A DNA stretch of 64,000 nt, taken from the NCBI RefSeq assembly GCF_001078595.1, contig NZ_LFTY01000002.1, forward strand, positions 2,537,773 to 2,601,772, written 5' to 3'. A program made the translations under genes and the position numbers. The first letter of the stretch is position 1. Each line of letters starts with the position of its first letter. Under the pieces are notes generated by a model. It did not search any database and was not told the DNA's origin. It saw only the letters and a list, made by a program, of their open reading frames with translations. Source of the stretch: Candidatus Rhodobacter oscarellae (GTDB lineage: Bacteria; Pseudomonadota; Alphaproteobacteria; Rhodobacterales; Rhodobacteraceae). Positions 1 to 7,883 of this stretch are shown here, piece after piece.

Positions 1-262
1 TCCCGATCGAGCGCGAGTTCACATCCGTCACCGCGCCCCAGGCCCCCGCGCCCGCATGCCAGGCGCGCATCTCCTCGGCGACCATGTGCCAGACCGCGCC
101 GTCCTTGCCGATCAGGTAATGCGCCGAGACCTCGGCCTCTGGGTTGCACAGCCAATCGCGCGCCTTCTCGGCGCTCGCCATGGCGGTGTAATGGATCACA
201 ACGATGTCGGGCCGCGCCCCCGCGCGGCGTTCACCGCAATTCGGGCTGGGGTGCCAGTTCAC
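1..262 (-). CDS. N-acetylmuramoyl-L-alanine amidase (Amidase_2/AmpD type), 3' end cut by window edge
   Basis: Reading the minus strand from a GTG at 262 gives MNWHPSPNCGERRG, then DIVVIHYTAM and VSAHYLI. This is the N-terminal part of a zinc amidase that cleaves the bond between muramic acid and the stem peptide. The His of VVIHYTAM (about residue 23) is the expected first zinc ligand; the C-terminal ligands lie outside the window. A stop codon sits directly before the GTG, so no longer start in this frame is possible. The gene begins 15 bp after the stop of the upstream lipoprotein gene on the same strand, so co-transcription is likely. Whether it acts in wall turnover or recycling cannot be told from this fragment. 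Confidence 0.85.
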   Translation of the reverse strand, partial: MNWHPSPNCGERRAGARPDIVVIHYTAMASAEKARDWLCNPEAEVSAHYLIGKDGAVWHMVAEEMRAWHAGAGAWGAVTDVNSRSIG

Positions 263-277
263 TCAGCCCGCTCTTGC

Positions 278-1018
278 TCAGCCGCGATAGCGCGACGGGT
301 CCCAATCGCAGGCATAGCCGTCGCCATCGGGGTCCAGCCCCAGCCTGTCACGCTGCGGCCCGCCGGCGCTCAGGAAGGCCTCCTGCGCGAGGTCGGACGA
401 GACATATTGAAAGCAGGCACGCTCGTGTTTGCGCTGCGAGGTGATGCCGCGGCGATAGAGCTTCTGGCCGCGCGGGTGGCGGCTGGACAGGGCGTATTGC
501 ACGATGTTCGGCCCGGCGTTGCCCGTGCGCGTCGGCACGGCGGTGGGCTCGATCACCTGGAAGGCCTCGCGGTTGGCGCGCAGGCGCTCGGCGTCGCTTT
601 CGATGGACTGCCGATTGGCGACCTCGTCAAAGTCCTGCTCGTTGGAGAGGCCGCGGTTGCTCTGCGACGGGTCCGGCGGCGTGGTGCCCGCATTGGTGGT
701 GGTGGTGCCCAAGGCAGGGGTTTCGGGGGGAATGTCGGCGTTCACCAGGGTCTGGCGCGGCGGCAGGCTGTCGGGCGGCACGCGGGTTCCGGTGGTGGTC
801 GTCGCGGCGGTCTGCGCGGGCGGCAGGCTTGGCCCGATCCGCGCGCCGGGCTGCGCCGGGGGCGTGCCCGTCAGCTCGCTCTCGCGCCGCACCGTGTAGC
901 TGTTGTAGTCACCGTAGTCCCCAAAGCTCACGTCCCGCGCCGGTGCGCCGGATTCCGGCACCGGCGGCGAACAGGCCGCCAGCGCGGCCAAGGCCGCTAT
1001 TCCAAAAGCGTATCTCAT
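278..1018 (-). CDS. Putative lipoprotein with C-terminal Excalibur-like calcium-binding motif
   Basis: The chosen ATG at 1018 gives MRYAFGIAALAALAAC, a short lipoprotein signal with lipobox LAAC; an upstream ATG at 1042 would only add a non-hydrophobic leader. After the lipidated Cys comes a low-complexity Pro/Thr-rich linker (about residues 20-130). A compact C-terminal domain ends in DPDGDGYACDWDPS, matching the DxDxDGxxC loop of Excalibur domains. The likely location is the inner leaflet of the outer membrane, or the periplasm. It sits between gatA (12 residues of spacing upstream) and the amidase gene on the same strand, so an envelope role is plausible. The exact function is unknown. Confidence 0.75.
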   Translation of the reverse strand: MRYAFGIAALAALAACSPPVPESGAPARDVSFGDYGDYNSYTVRRESELTGTPPAQPGARIGPSLPPAQTAATTTTGTRVPPDSLPPRQTLVNADIPPETPALGTTTTNAGTTPPDPSQSNRGLSNEQDFDEVANRQSIESDAERLRANREAFQVIEPTAVPTRTGNAGPNIVQYALSSRHPRGQKLYRRGITSQRKHERACFQYVSSDLAQEAFLSAGGPQRDRLGLDPDGDGYACDWDPSRYRG

Positions 1019-1054
1019 CTCACGCGCCCTGCCCCAAAGCATATTGCCCGGGCC

Positions 1055-2539
1055 TTACCACCATTTGGCGGGCTTTTCCACAAATCCCGCCGCGCTTTCG
1101 AGCGAATAGGCGGTATTCAGCAGGTCGCCCTCTTCCCAGGGGCGCCCGATCAGCTGCAGCCCCAGCGGCAGGCCCTGCTTGTCCAGCCCCGCGGGCACCG
1201 AGATGCCCGGCAGCCCGGCCAGGTTCACCGTCACGGTGAAGACGTCGTTGAGATACATCTGCACCGGGTCGGCGTCCGCCATCTCGCCCAGGCCGAAGGC
1301 CGCGCTGGGGGTGGCGGGGGTCAGGATCGCGTCCACGCCCTGCGCGAACACGTCCTCGAAATCCTTCTTGATCAGCGCCCGCACCCGCCGCGCGCGGTTG
1401 TAATAGGCGTCGTAGAAGCCCGCGCTCAGCACATAGGTGCCGATCATCACCCGGCGCTGCACCTCGGCGCCAAAGCCCTCGGCGCGGGTCTTCTCATACA
1501 TCTCGGTGATGCCGTCGCCCTGGGCCATCTGCGCCCGGTGGCCGTATTTCACGCCGTCATAGCGCGCGAGGTTCGAGGACGCCTCGGCGGGGGCGATCAC
1601 GTAATAGGCCGGCAGGGCATATTTCGTATGCGGAAGCGAGATGTCGACGATCTCGGCGCCAGCATCGCGCAGCATGGCTGCGCCGTCCGCCCAGAGCGCC
1701 TCGATCTCGGGGGGCATGCCCTCCATGCGGTATTCCTTTGGAATACCGATCTTTTTGCCGCGGATGTCGCCGGTCAGCGCGGCCTCGAAATCCGGCACGG
1801 CAAGGTCGGCGCTGGTCGAATCCTTGGGGTCATGCCCGGCCATCGCGCCCAGCATGATCGCGCAGTCGCGCACCGATTTGCACATCGGCCCGGCCTGGTC
1901 CAGCGACGAGGCGAAGGCCACGACCCCCCAGCGGCTGACCCGCCCATAGGTCGGCTTGAGCCCGGTGATGCCCACGAAGGCCGCCGGCTGGCGGATCGAG
2001 CCGCCGGTATCCGTGCCCGTCGCCGCCAGGCAGAGGTCCGCGGCCACAGCGCTCGCCGATCCGCCCGAGGAGCCGCCCGGCGTCAGGGCGCGACCGTCCA
2101 CCTTCCAGGGGTTCACCACGTCGCCATAGACCGAGGTCTCGTTCGACGAGCCCATGGCGAACTCGTCCATGTTCAGCTTGCCCAGCATCACCGAGCCGGC
2201 ATCAAAAAGCTGCTGGGTGACGGTGCTCTCATATTCCGGCTTAAAGCCCTCTAGGATCCGGCTGGCGGCCTGGCTGGGCACGCCCTTGGTGCAAAAGAGG
2301 TCCTTGATGCCCAGCGGGATGCCGTTCATCGCGAGCGCCTCGTCGCGCCCTTGCTGGCGCTCATCGGCGGCTTTGGCCTGGTCGCGCGCGATCTCTGGGG
2401 TGTTATGCACGAAGGCGTTCAGCGCCCCCGCGCCCTCGATGGCACCCAGGCAGGCCTCGGTGATCTCCAGGCTCGTCGTCTCGCCCTTGCGCAGCGCGTC
2501 GCGCGCCTCGGCGATGGTTAACCTTGTGAGCTCAGTCAT
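1055..2539 (-). CDS. gatA: Glutamyl-tRNA(Gln)/aspartyl-tRNA(Asn) amidotransferase subunit A
   Basis: GatA is the glutaminase subunit of GatCAB. It frees ammonia from glutamine for transamidation of Glu-tRNA(Gln) or Asp-tRNA(Asn) in the cytoplasm. The 494 residues match the usual family length. The amidase-signature triad is visible: K79 in [11 protein letters not shown]157 in GGSSGGS and S181 in [10 protein letters not shown]. The gene lies 96 bp downstream of gatC on the same strand. gatB is not next to them, which is common in alphaproteobacteria. The short spacer to gatC carries a 12 bp tandem repeat (see 2570). Confidence 0.98.
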   Translation of the reverse strand: MTELTRLTIAEARDALRKGETTSLEITEACLGAIEGAGALNAFVHNTPEIARDQAKAADERQQGRDEALAMNGIPLGIKDLFCTKGVPSQAASRILEGFKPEYESTVTQQLFDAGSVMLGKLNMDEFAMGSSNETSVYGDVVNPWKVDGRALTPGGSSGGSASAVAADLCLAATGTDTGGSIRQPAAFVGITGLKPTYGRVSRWGVVAFASSLDQAGPMCKSVRDCAIMLGAMAGHDPKDSTSADLAVPDFEAALTGDIRGKKIGIPKEYRMEGMPPEIEALWADGAAMLRDAGAEIVDISLPHTKYALPAYYVIAPAEASSNLARYDGVKYGHRAQMAQGDGITEMYEKTRAEGFGAEVQRRVMIGTYVLSAGFYDAYYNRARRVRALIKKDFEDVFAQGVDAILTPATPSAAFGLGEMADADPVQMYLNDVFTVTVNLAGLPGISVPAGLDKQGLPLGLQLIGRPWEEGDLLNTAYSLESAAGFVEKPAKWW

Positions 2540-2569
2540 CTTGTCATCCCTTGATTGGGCTGCGCCCGT

Positions 2570-2605
2570 TCGCGCCCGAATTCGCGCCCGAAGTCACGCC
2601 TGAAG
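2570..2605. repeat. 12 bp tandem repeat in the gatC-gatA spacer
   Basis: Two exact adjacent copies of TTCGCGCCCGAA (2570-2581, 2582-2593) are followed by a degenerate third, GTCACGCCTGAA (2594-2605). The unit length equals that of the array upstream of gatC at 3001-3060, but the sequence differs. No function is evident; replication slippage is the simplest origin. Confidence 0.8.
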
Positions 2606-2635
2606 CGGTCCGCCGGACCGTTCCCAAAACCCCGC

Positions 2636-2923
2636 TCACTCGACCACCTTCGGCACGGCAAAGAACCCCTCGCGCGCGTCCGGCGCGTTCGCCAGAATGC
2701 GCTCGGGCATGCCGCCATCGGTGACCTCATCGGCGCGGCGCTTCAGCCGCATCGGCGTGACCGAGACCATCGGCTCGACGCCCTCCACATCCACCTCGTT
2801 GAGCTGCTCAATGAAGCCCAGGATGTTGTTGAACTCCTGCGCCAAGGCGGGCAGCGCGTCCTCCTCGACCTTGATGCGGGCGAGCTTGGCCACATGGGCG
2901 GCGGTCTTGTCGTCGATGGACAT
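2636..2923 (-). CDS. gatC: Glutamyl-tRNA(Gln)/aspartyl-tRNA(Asn) amidotransferase subunit C
   Basis: GatC is the small belt-like subunit that holds GatA and GatB together. The 95-residue protein MSIDDKTAAHVAKLARIKVEE has the family's N-terminal helix and the conserved segment around VEPMVSV, and its length is normal. The start at 2923 follows a GAGAAA-type ribosome-binding region. The frame stays open further upstream, but that extension is only the translation of the 12 bp repeat array and should not be included. Downstream is gatA, so this is a gatC-gatA pair. Confidence 0.96.
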   Translation of the reverse strand: MSIDDKTAAHVAKLARIKVEEDALPALAQEFNNILGFIEQLNEVDVEGVEPMVSVTPMRLKRRADEVTDGGMPERILANAPDAREGFFAVPKVVE

Positions 2924-3000
2924 CGGGTTTCTCTCGTCTTGGACGGGTCTTGAACGGGCGCGGTTTACCGCCCGGGCCGAGGCGCCGCAAGGGGCGCTGT

Positions 3001-3060
3001 CAGGCAAGCTATCGGGCAAGCTATCGGGCAAGCCGTCAGGCAAGCGGTCGGGCAAGCTGC
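3001..3060. repeat. Minisatellite: five 12 bp units upstream of gatC
   Basis: The 60 bp divide exactly into five units of the form CRGGCAAGCNNN (CAGGCAAGCTAT, CGGGCAAGCTAT, CGGGCAAGCCGT, CAGGCAAGCGGT, CGGGCAAGCTGC). The array lies between the 3' end of the ceramidase-family gene and gatC, about 80 bp upstream of the gatC start on its strand. It therefore falls in the likely promoter or leader region of gatCA. A period of 12 keeps any frame open, which explains the spurious upstream extension of gatC. Confidence 0.9.
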
Positions 3061-3088
3061 CATACAAAGGGCCGACAGGCGCCCGACG

Positions 3089-3739
3089 CTATGCCGACGC
3101 GCGGTTCTCGGCGATGTGGCGCCGATGGACCTCGATCATCCAGCCCAGCATTATGCCGTTCAGGATGTGCCACAGGAAATGCGTCCCGACCGGCAGCTGC
3201 GCGCAGACCATCTCGTCAATGCTGCGCAAGAAAAGGGAAAGCGCCAAGATCGCCGCGCCCAGCGCCAGCCCGCCCGCCGTGCGTTTTGCCCTATGGCGCA
3301 GCGCGAAGCCATAGCCACCGATCAGCAGCGCAACGGGCCAGTACCCCGCCGAAATATGAAAGAATGGCAATGCGTTAAACAGATAAGCTGCCCCCATCAC
3401 ATAGGGGAAGAACAACAGCACGCCGATCCCGGACCAGAACCGCGACATGTTCCAAAAGTGCAAGTTGGCGGCGTATACATAGACTAGGATAAATCCAACA
3501 ATCGGCCCCACATCCGCCAGGGCCGACCAGATCTGCGCATGGGTGTGAAACAGGTAGGACCCAATGCCGATCATTCCCAGAAGAATGCATAAGAGCCGCC
3601 CCAGCGGATCGGTGACCCGCCGCCACATCACAAGCGCCGCCACCAGAAAGGCCAAGTTTGTCAACGCGTTGACCGGCTCGGACCAGTATTCAGGCCCGAC
3701 CCGCTCGCAATATCCGTCCAACGCCTGCGTCCAATCCAT
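3089..3739 (-). CDS. Ceramidase-family (CREST-type) integral membrane protein
   Basis: 216 residues from the ATG at 3739 (MDWTQALDGYCERVG). The protein opens with the family hallmark, an N-terminal segment with Glu and Asn (EPVNALTNLAF), followed by about seven hydrophobic segments. Conserved polar residues lie near membrane ends: SYLFHTHAQIWSALADVGP in the middle and FLWHILNGIMLGWMIEVHRRH at the C-terminus. In CREST hydrolases such Ser/His/Asp residues bind zinc. The bacterial substrates are mostly unknown, so ceramidase names the family and not a proven reaction. Divergent from the UPF0173 hydrolase gene, with about 50 bp between the starts. Confidence 0.8.
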   Translation of the reverse strand: MDWTQALDGYCERVGPEYWSEPVNALTNLAFLVAALVMWRRVTDPLGRLLCILLGMIGIGSYLFHTHAQIWSALADVGPIVGFILVYVYAANLHFWNMSRFWSGIGVLLFFPYVMGAAYLFNALPFFHISAGYWPVALLIGGYGFALRHRAKRTAGGLALGAAILALSLFLRSIDEMVCAQLPVGTHFLWHILNGIMLGWMIEVHRRHIAENRASA

Positions 3740-3790
3740 AGACAGCCTCGCTCGCTTTGCTATCGTGTCGTTAAACTCAGGGAGGTATTC

Positions 3791-4483
3791 ATGCAAATCA
3801 TATGGCTGGGGCACGGCTCGTTTCGGATTGAGATCGAGGACGCGGTGCTTTTGATCGACCCCTGGCTGACCGGGAACCCGGTCCTGACCGAGGATCAGCA
3901 CGAGGCGGCGGTCGCGGGCGGCACGCATTTGGTGCTGACGCATGCGCATTTCGACCATATCGCGGATATGCTGCCGCTGGCGCGCAAGCTCGGCATCCCG
4001 GTGATCGGGCAGTATGACCTGATGAAATACTGGGAGGAATACGAGAAGATCGAGGTGATCGGCTTCAACAAGGGCGGCACGGTGCAGGCGGGCGGGGCCA
4101 GCCTCGCGATGGTGCCGGCCTCGCATTCCACGGGGATGGGCACCGATGAGGGCCCGCTCGTGACGGGCTCAGAGGTGGGCTACATGATCTCGGGCGAGGG
4201 CCACACGATCTATGTCTCCGGCGACACGGGCATCATGGCGGATATGGACTGGATGGGGGACTATTTTAAGCCCGATATCGGCATCATCTCCGCGGGCGGG
4301 CATTTCACGATGGATATGCGGCAGACCGCCTATGCGGCGAAGAAATACTTCAACTTCAAGACCTTGATCCCCTGCCACTACAGGACGTTCCCGCTCTTGG
4401 AGCAATCCGCGCAGGCATTGATCGACGCCCTGCCCGGCGTCCAGGTGATCGAACCCGAAATCATGCAGCCGATCGCGTTCTAA
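3791..4483 (+). CDS. UPF0173-type metal-dependent hydrolase (metallo-beta-lactamase fold)
   Basis: 230 residues, the normal length for the family. The metal-binding signature THAHFDHIAD lies at residues 50-59 (H51, H53, D55, H56). Further ligands are expected at SGDTG and at the C-terminal CHYRTF motif. It is a cytoplasmic protein without signal peptide. The natural substrate of this family is not established. The start follows GGGAGGTATTC, a good ribosome-binding site. It is convergent with tadA. Confidence 0.9.
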   Translation: MQIIWLGHGSFRIEIEDAVLLIDPWLTGNPVLTEDQHEAAVAGGTHLVLTHAHFDHIADMLPLARKLGIPVIGQYDLMKYWEEYEKIEVIGFNKGGTVQAGGASLAMVPASHSTGMGTDEGPLVTGSEVGYMISGEGHTIYVSGDTGIMADMDWMGDYFKPDIGIISAGGHFTMDMRQTAYAAKKYFNFKTLIPCHYRTFPLLEQSAQALIDALPGVQVIEPEIMQPIAF

Positions 4484-4639
4484 CCCAACTCGGCTTCACC
4501 TTGTCGAAAATACGCATCGCCCCGCGCGCGCCCAATCCGAACGCATATGTCGCGCGTCGCCGCGCGTCTTGCCCGCCGCCCGCGCGCGCAAGCCGTCAGG
4601 CTGAGCACGTGGGCTAGACCTGCGCGAGCGCCAGCGAGC

Positions 4640-5104
4640 TCAATTTGATAGCGGCGACCTCAAGCCCGCAAAAAACGCCCGCAGCAAGGCCTCGGCCTCC
4701 GCGGCGCCAATGCCGTCATAGACCTCCGGCGCGTGATGCGCCTGGGGGTGCGAGAAGACGCGCGGGCCTTGCGCCACGCCCCCCGACTTCGGATCAGAAG
4801 CGCCGTAGTAAAGCCTTGAAACCCGTGCAAAAGAGATCGCCGCCGCGCACATCGGGCAGGGCTCCAAGGTCACGAATAGGTCGCAGCCCGTCAGCCGCTC
4901 CGATCCCAGCGCGGCGCAGGCCGCGCGGATCACCAGCATCTCGGCATGGGCGCTCGGGTCGCTCAGCTCTCGCGTGCGGTTGCCCGCCGCGGCCAGGACC
5001 TCGCCCGCCGCGGACACCAGGACCGCGCCCACCGGCACCTCGCCGCGGGCGCCCGCGGCGCGCGCCTGCTCCAGCGCCAAGTCCATATGCGAGCGAAACA
5101 CCAT
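4640..5104 (-). CDS. tadA: tRNA-specific adenosine deaminase
   Basis: TadA deaminates A34 to inosine in the tRNA-Arg(ACG) wobble position. The 154 residues carry the cytidine-deaminase-type zinc site: H53 and the proton-shuttling E55 in AHAEM, and C83 and C86 in EPCPMC. An alternative start at residue 7 (MDLALEQ) would leave the core intact. The gene is divergent from the methyltransferase gene starting at 5145. Free-standing zinc cytosine deaminases look similar, but the PCPMCAAAI segment and the length favour TadA. Confidence 0.95.
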   Translation of the reverse strand: MVFRSHMDLALEQARAAGARGEVPVGAVLVSAAGEVLAAAGNRTRELSDPSAHAEMLVIRAACAALGSERLTGCDLFVTLEPCPMCAAAISFARVSRLYYGASDPKSGGVAQGPRVFSHPQAHHAPEVYDGIGAAEAEALLRAFFAGLRSPLSN

Positions 5105-5144
5105 CCCGTCTTGTCCACCGCCGCGCGGCCTGAGACAAGGGGGG

Positions 5145-5924
5145 ATGGGGGAAGACCATCAGGACATATATGACCCGGCATTCGTGGCCGATCTTTTCGA
5201 TCGCTGCTCGGCGCGCTATCGCTGGTGGTCGGCGGTGGCGTCTTTCGGCCTCGTCTGGGTCTGGCGCCGCGCCTGCGTGCAGCGGCTGGGTGCGATGGTG
5301 CTGATCGCGCGGCTCAAGGGCGCCGAGACGCCCAAGGCGCCCCGAATCCTCGACCTCATGGCCGGCACCGGCGAGGTCTGGCCGCATCTGCTGGCGCGTT
5401 TCCCCCGGGCGCATGTCACCGCCATCGACATCTCGCGCGCGATGCATGACGAAGCCGTCGCGCGGCTGCACAGGGCCCGCAGCCACGCGATCACCCATAT
5501 CCAGACCGACGCGCTGACCGAGCCGCTGCCCGCGGCCAGCGCGGATCTCGTCATCGCAACCTTCGGGCTGAAGACGCTGACCCAGGCGGGGCAATCCCTG
5601 CTCGCCGCCCAGATCAACACCGCCTTGGCGCCCGGCGGCAGCTTCGCCCTGATCGAGGCCTCGGACCCGCGCGGCTGGGCCCTGCGCCCGCTATACCTTT
5701 GGTATCTCACCAAAATCCTGCCGCTGGTCGAGCGCGCGTTGCTGCGCGGGGCGCAGGATTTCTCGATGATCGGCACCTATACCCAGCGCTTCGGCGATTG
5801 CGGGCATTTCGCTCAACAGCTGCGCGCCCAGGGGCTCTTTCTCACCGAGCGGCGGCATTTCTTTGGCTGCGCCACCTCCGTGTCGGGGTTCAAACCCATT
5901 GCGCCGCTGGGGGCGAAGCCCTAA
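5145..5924 (+). CDS. Class I SAM-dependent methyltransferase (UbiE/COQ5-like)
   Basis: 259 residues from the ATG at 5145, preceded by AAGGGGGG. The SAM-binding motif I is ILDLMAGTGEVWPHLL, followed by an acidic motif AIDIS and a motif IV segment ADLVIATFGLKTL. The arrangement resembles UbiE-type quinone methyltransferases, but the C-terminal region does not prove the substrate. The frame is open further upstream, overlapping tadA on the other strand, but that part reads as shadow sequence. The RluB-like gene follows after 9 bp, so they may be co-transcribed. Confidence 0.82.
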   Translation: MGEDHQDIYDPAFVADLFDRCSARYRWWSAVASFGLVWVWRRACVQRLGAMVLIARLKGAETPKAPRILDLMAGTGEVWPHLLARFPRAHVTAIDISRAMHDEAVARLHRARSHAITHIQTDALTEPLPAASADLVIATFGLKTLTQAGQSLLAAQINTALAPGGSFALIEASDPRGWALRPLYLWYLTKILPLVERALLRGAQDFSMIGTYTQRFGDCGHFAQQLRAQGLFLTERRHFFGCATSVSGFKPIAPLGAKP

Positions 5925-5933
5925 AGCCCGCCC

Positions 5934-6713
5934 ATGCCAGAGACCGCAAACCCCGGCGACCGCATCGCCAAAGTCATCGCCCGCGCCGGGCGCGCCAGCC
6001 GCCGCGAGGCCGAGCGGCTGATCGAGGCGGGCCGCGTCACCGTGAACGACAAGGTGATCGACAGCCCGGCGCTGAACGTGACCGACAAGGACAGAATCGC
6101 CGTGGACGGCACGCCGCTGGCCGCGGCAGAGGACGCCCGGCTCTGGCTCTACCACAAGCCCACCGGGCTGGTGACCTCGGCGCGCGACGAGAAGGGGCGC
6201 AAGACGGTGTTCGACGCGCTGCCCGAGGGCATGCCGCGGGTAATGTCGGTCGGGCGGCTGGACCTGAACTCCGAGGGGCTCTTGCTGCTGACCAATGATG
6301 GCGGCATCAAGCGGCGGCTGGAGCTGCCCTCCACCGGTTGGCTGCGCCGGTACCGCGTGCGGGTGCATGGCAAGCCCACCGACGCCATGCTGGAGCCGCT
6401 GCGCCAAGGCATCACCTCGGATGGCGAGCGCTTCCAGCCGATGCAGGTGGAACTCGACCGCCAGCAGGGCGCCAACGCCTGGATCACCGTGGGGCTGCGC
6501 GAGGGCAAGAACCGCGAGATCCGCCGCGCCATGGAGGCGGTGGGGCTGTCCGTCAACCGGCTGATCCGCATCAGCTATGGGCCTTTCCAGCTGGGGCAGC
6601 TCAAAGCCGGCGAGGTCAAGGAGATCCGCGGCAAGGTGCTGCGCGACCAGCTGGGCCTGCCGCAGCCCGAGCGCCCCAAACCGACCCAGGCCAAGCGCAC
6701 CCGCCGCAGATAG
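5934..6713 (+). CDS. rRNA pseudouridine synthase, RsuA/RluB family
   Basis: Converts a specific rRNA uridine to pseudouridine. An N-terminal S4 RNA-binding domain (about residues 8-55, DRIAKVIARAGRASRREAE) is followed by the catalytic domain with the motif GRLDLNSEGLLLLTND, where D110 is the nucleophilic Asp. The length of 259 residues and the domain order fit RluB, which modifies 23S rRNA near the peptidyl transferase centre; RsuA or RluE remain possible. The basic C-terminal tail (KPTQAKRTRRR) is typical. It is followed by palindrome module copy 1. Confidence 0.92.
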   Translation: MPETANPGDRIAKVIARAGRASRREAERLIEAGRVTVNDKVIDSPALNVTDKDRIAVDGTPLAAAEDARLWLYHKPTGLVTSARDEKGRKTVFDALPEGMPRVMSVGRLDLNSEGLLLLTNDGGIKRRLELPSTGWLRRYRVRVHGKPTDAMLEPLRQGITSDGERFQPMQVELDRQQGANAWITVGLREGKNREIRRAMEAVGLSVNRLIRISYGPFQLGQLKAGEVKEIRGKVLRDQLGLPQPERPKPTQAKRTRRR

Positions 6714-6738
6714 CGACCACCAGACCGTCTGGGCGAGC

Positions 6739-6782
6739 CAAATCTCTTCCAAGAGATTTGCAATTTTCTTGCAAGAAAATTG
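6739..6782 (+). repeat. Palindrome module, copy 1 (short form: P1 joined directly to P4)
   Basis: Two 22 bp inverted repeats abut with no spacer. P1 at 6739-6760 has arms CAAATCTCTT and AAGAGATTTG around a CC centre. P4 at 6761-6782 has arms CAATTTTCTT and AAGAAAATTG around GC and is a perfect palindrome. In the four full copies elsewhere in the window, P1 is followed by P2, a spacer, P3 and P4. Here the inner part is absent, so this is either the ancestral pair or a deletion product. It lies 25 bp after the pseudouridine synthase stop and 88 bp before the terC start. Confidence 0.9.
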
Positions 6783-6870
6783 TCCCGCCCAGAGCGCAAC
6801 GCGCCCCCTTGTTCGCAGGCGCGGCATTTGCGATCACTGCCGCAGACACATTTTCGAGGGGCGTGCTAGT

Positions 6871-7695
6871 ATGGCCGAGCTTTTGACCTTTGAGAACCTG
6901 GGCAACCTGCTGATGCTGTGCTTTCTGCAGGCGGTTCTGGGCTTCGACAACCTTCTTTACATCTCGATCCAGTCGCAGCGGGCGCCGGTCGCCCAGCAGG
7001 CGGCGGTGCGCTACTGGGGGATCATCATCGCGGTGGCGCTGCGGATCATCCTGCTGGTGGCGATGATCTACCTGATCGACGCGCTGGCGGCGCCGTTCTT
7101 CACCTTCACCTGGACGGGCTACCTGGAGGGCGGGGTGAACTTTGCCACGGTGGTCTTCGTCTTGGGCGGCATCTTCATCATGTATACCGCGGTCAAGGAG
7201 ATCGCGCATATGCTCTCGGTGGACCACCTGGACGCGGATATCGAGGGCGGCGGCAGCGCCGGCATGACCGCGGCGCGGGCGGTGGCGCTGATCGTGATGA
7301 TGAACCTCATCTTCAGCTTCGATTCGATCCTCTCGGCGCTGGCGATCACCAAGGTGATCCCGATCCTGGCGATTGCGATCATCGTCTCCGGCCTGGCGAT
7401 GCTGCTCTTGGCGGACGGCGTGACGCGCTTCCTAGAGAAGAACCGCATGTACGAGGTGCTGGGCCTCTTCATCCTGCTGATCGTGGGCGTGGTGCTGCTG
7501 GGCGAGGCCGGGGTCGCCGCCAGCCATGCCGCCCATGACGAGGCGCTCCAGATCAAGATCTTTGGCTACGACCTGGTGCCGATGTCCAAGACCACCTTCT
7601 ACTTCTCGGTGGTGGTGCTGTTTTTGGTCGAGGCGATCCAGTCGGGATACAGCCGCAAACTGGCCATCGAGCGGCAATCGCAGTCGAATCACTGA
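6871..7695 (+). CDS. TerC-family integral membrane protein
   Basis: 274 residues from the ATG at 6871 (MAELLTFENLGNLLMLCFLQ). About seven to eight hydrophobic segments are present. The family's charged intramembrane motifs are visible: LGFDNLLYISI near the N-terminus and FSFDSILSALAIT in the middle, both with an Asp inside a membrane segment. TerC proteins are linked to tellurite resistance and, in other bacteria, to metal (especially manganese) export that supports secreted-protein metallation. It is upstream of a short membrane peptide and the xpaC-telA genes, so a shared membrane-stress role is plausible. Confidence 0.92.
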   Translation: MAELLTFENLGNLLMLCFLQAVLGFDNLLYISIQSQRAPVAQQAAVRYWGIIIAVALRIILLVAMIYLIDALAAPFFTFTWTGYLEGGVNFATVVFVLGGIFIMYTAVKEIAHMLSVDHLDADIEGGGSAGMTAARAVALIVMMNLIFSFDSILSALAITKVIPILAIAIIVSGLAMLLLADGVTRFLEKNRMYEVLGLFILLIVGVVLLGEAGVAASHAAHDEALQIKIFGYDLVPMSKTTFYFSVVVLFLVEAIQSGYSRKLAIERQSQSNH

Positions 7696-7798
7696 AGCTG
7701 ACCCAGCGGCACCCAAATGGGCTTGGTTAACGCTGGTCTGGCCTGCAGGATTGGCCTATAGACAAGGCTCTTACGCCTGTTTCAGTAAGGGAAGCGCA

Positions 7799-7879
7799 AT
7801 GAGTTCATCCGGCCTGCAATTACTGGCTTTTGGTCTGCTGGTGGTGTTGATCCTCTATGTCGCGTTCACGGGGGCCTGA
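7799..7879 (+). CDS. 26-residue single-pass membrane peptide
   Basis: ATG at 7799 follows TAAGGGAAGCGCA, a reasonable ribosome-binding site. The translation starts MSSSGLQLLAFGLLVVLIL and ends YVAFTGA, a small polar N-terminus and one membrane helix. The stop lies 4 bp before the start of xpaC, the spacing of translationally coupled genes. I do not recognise a family. The position between terC and xpaC-telA suggests a membrane accessory, but coding status rests only on SD, hydrophobicity and spacing. Confidence 0.5.
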   Translation: MSSSGLQLLAFGLLVVLILYVAFTGA

Positions 7880-7883
7880 CGGC

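Noticed and set aside
56-2254. A 732-codon open frame on the plus strand opposite gatA and the lipoprotein gene
   Set aside because: Very Arg/Gly/His-rich translation typical of antisense frames in high-GC genes; gatA on the other strand has complete catalytic motifs.
3001-3060. CRISPR array
   Set aside because: Units are 12 bp with no spacers; a minisatellite, and no cas genes are present.
6739-6782. Reading the palindrome modules as ordinary intrinsic terminators
   Set aside because: They lack T-runs, have centres of two bases that give poor RNA loops, and copy 4 lies between divergent promoters.
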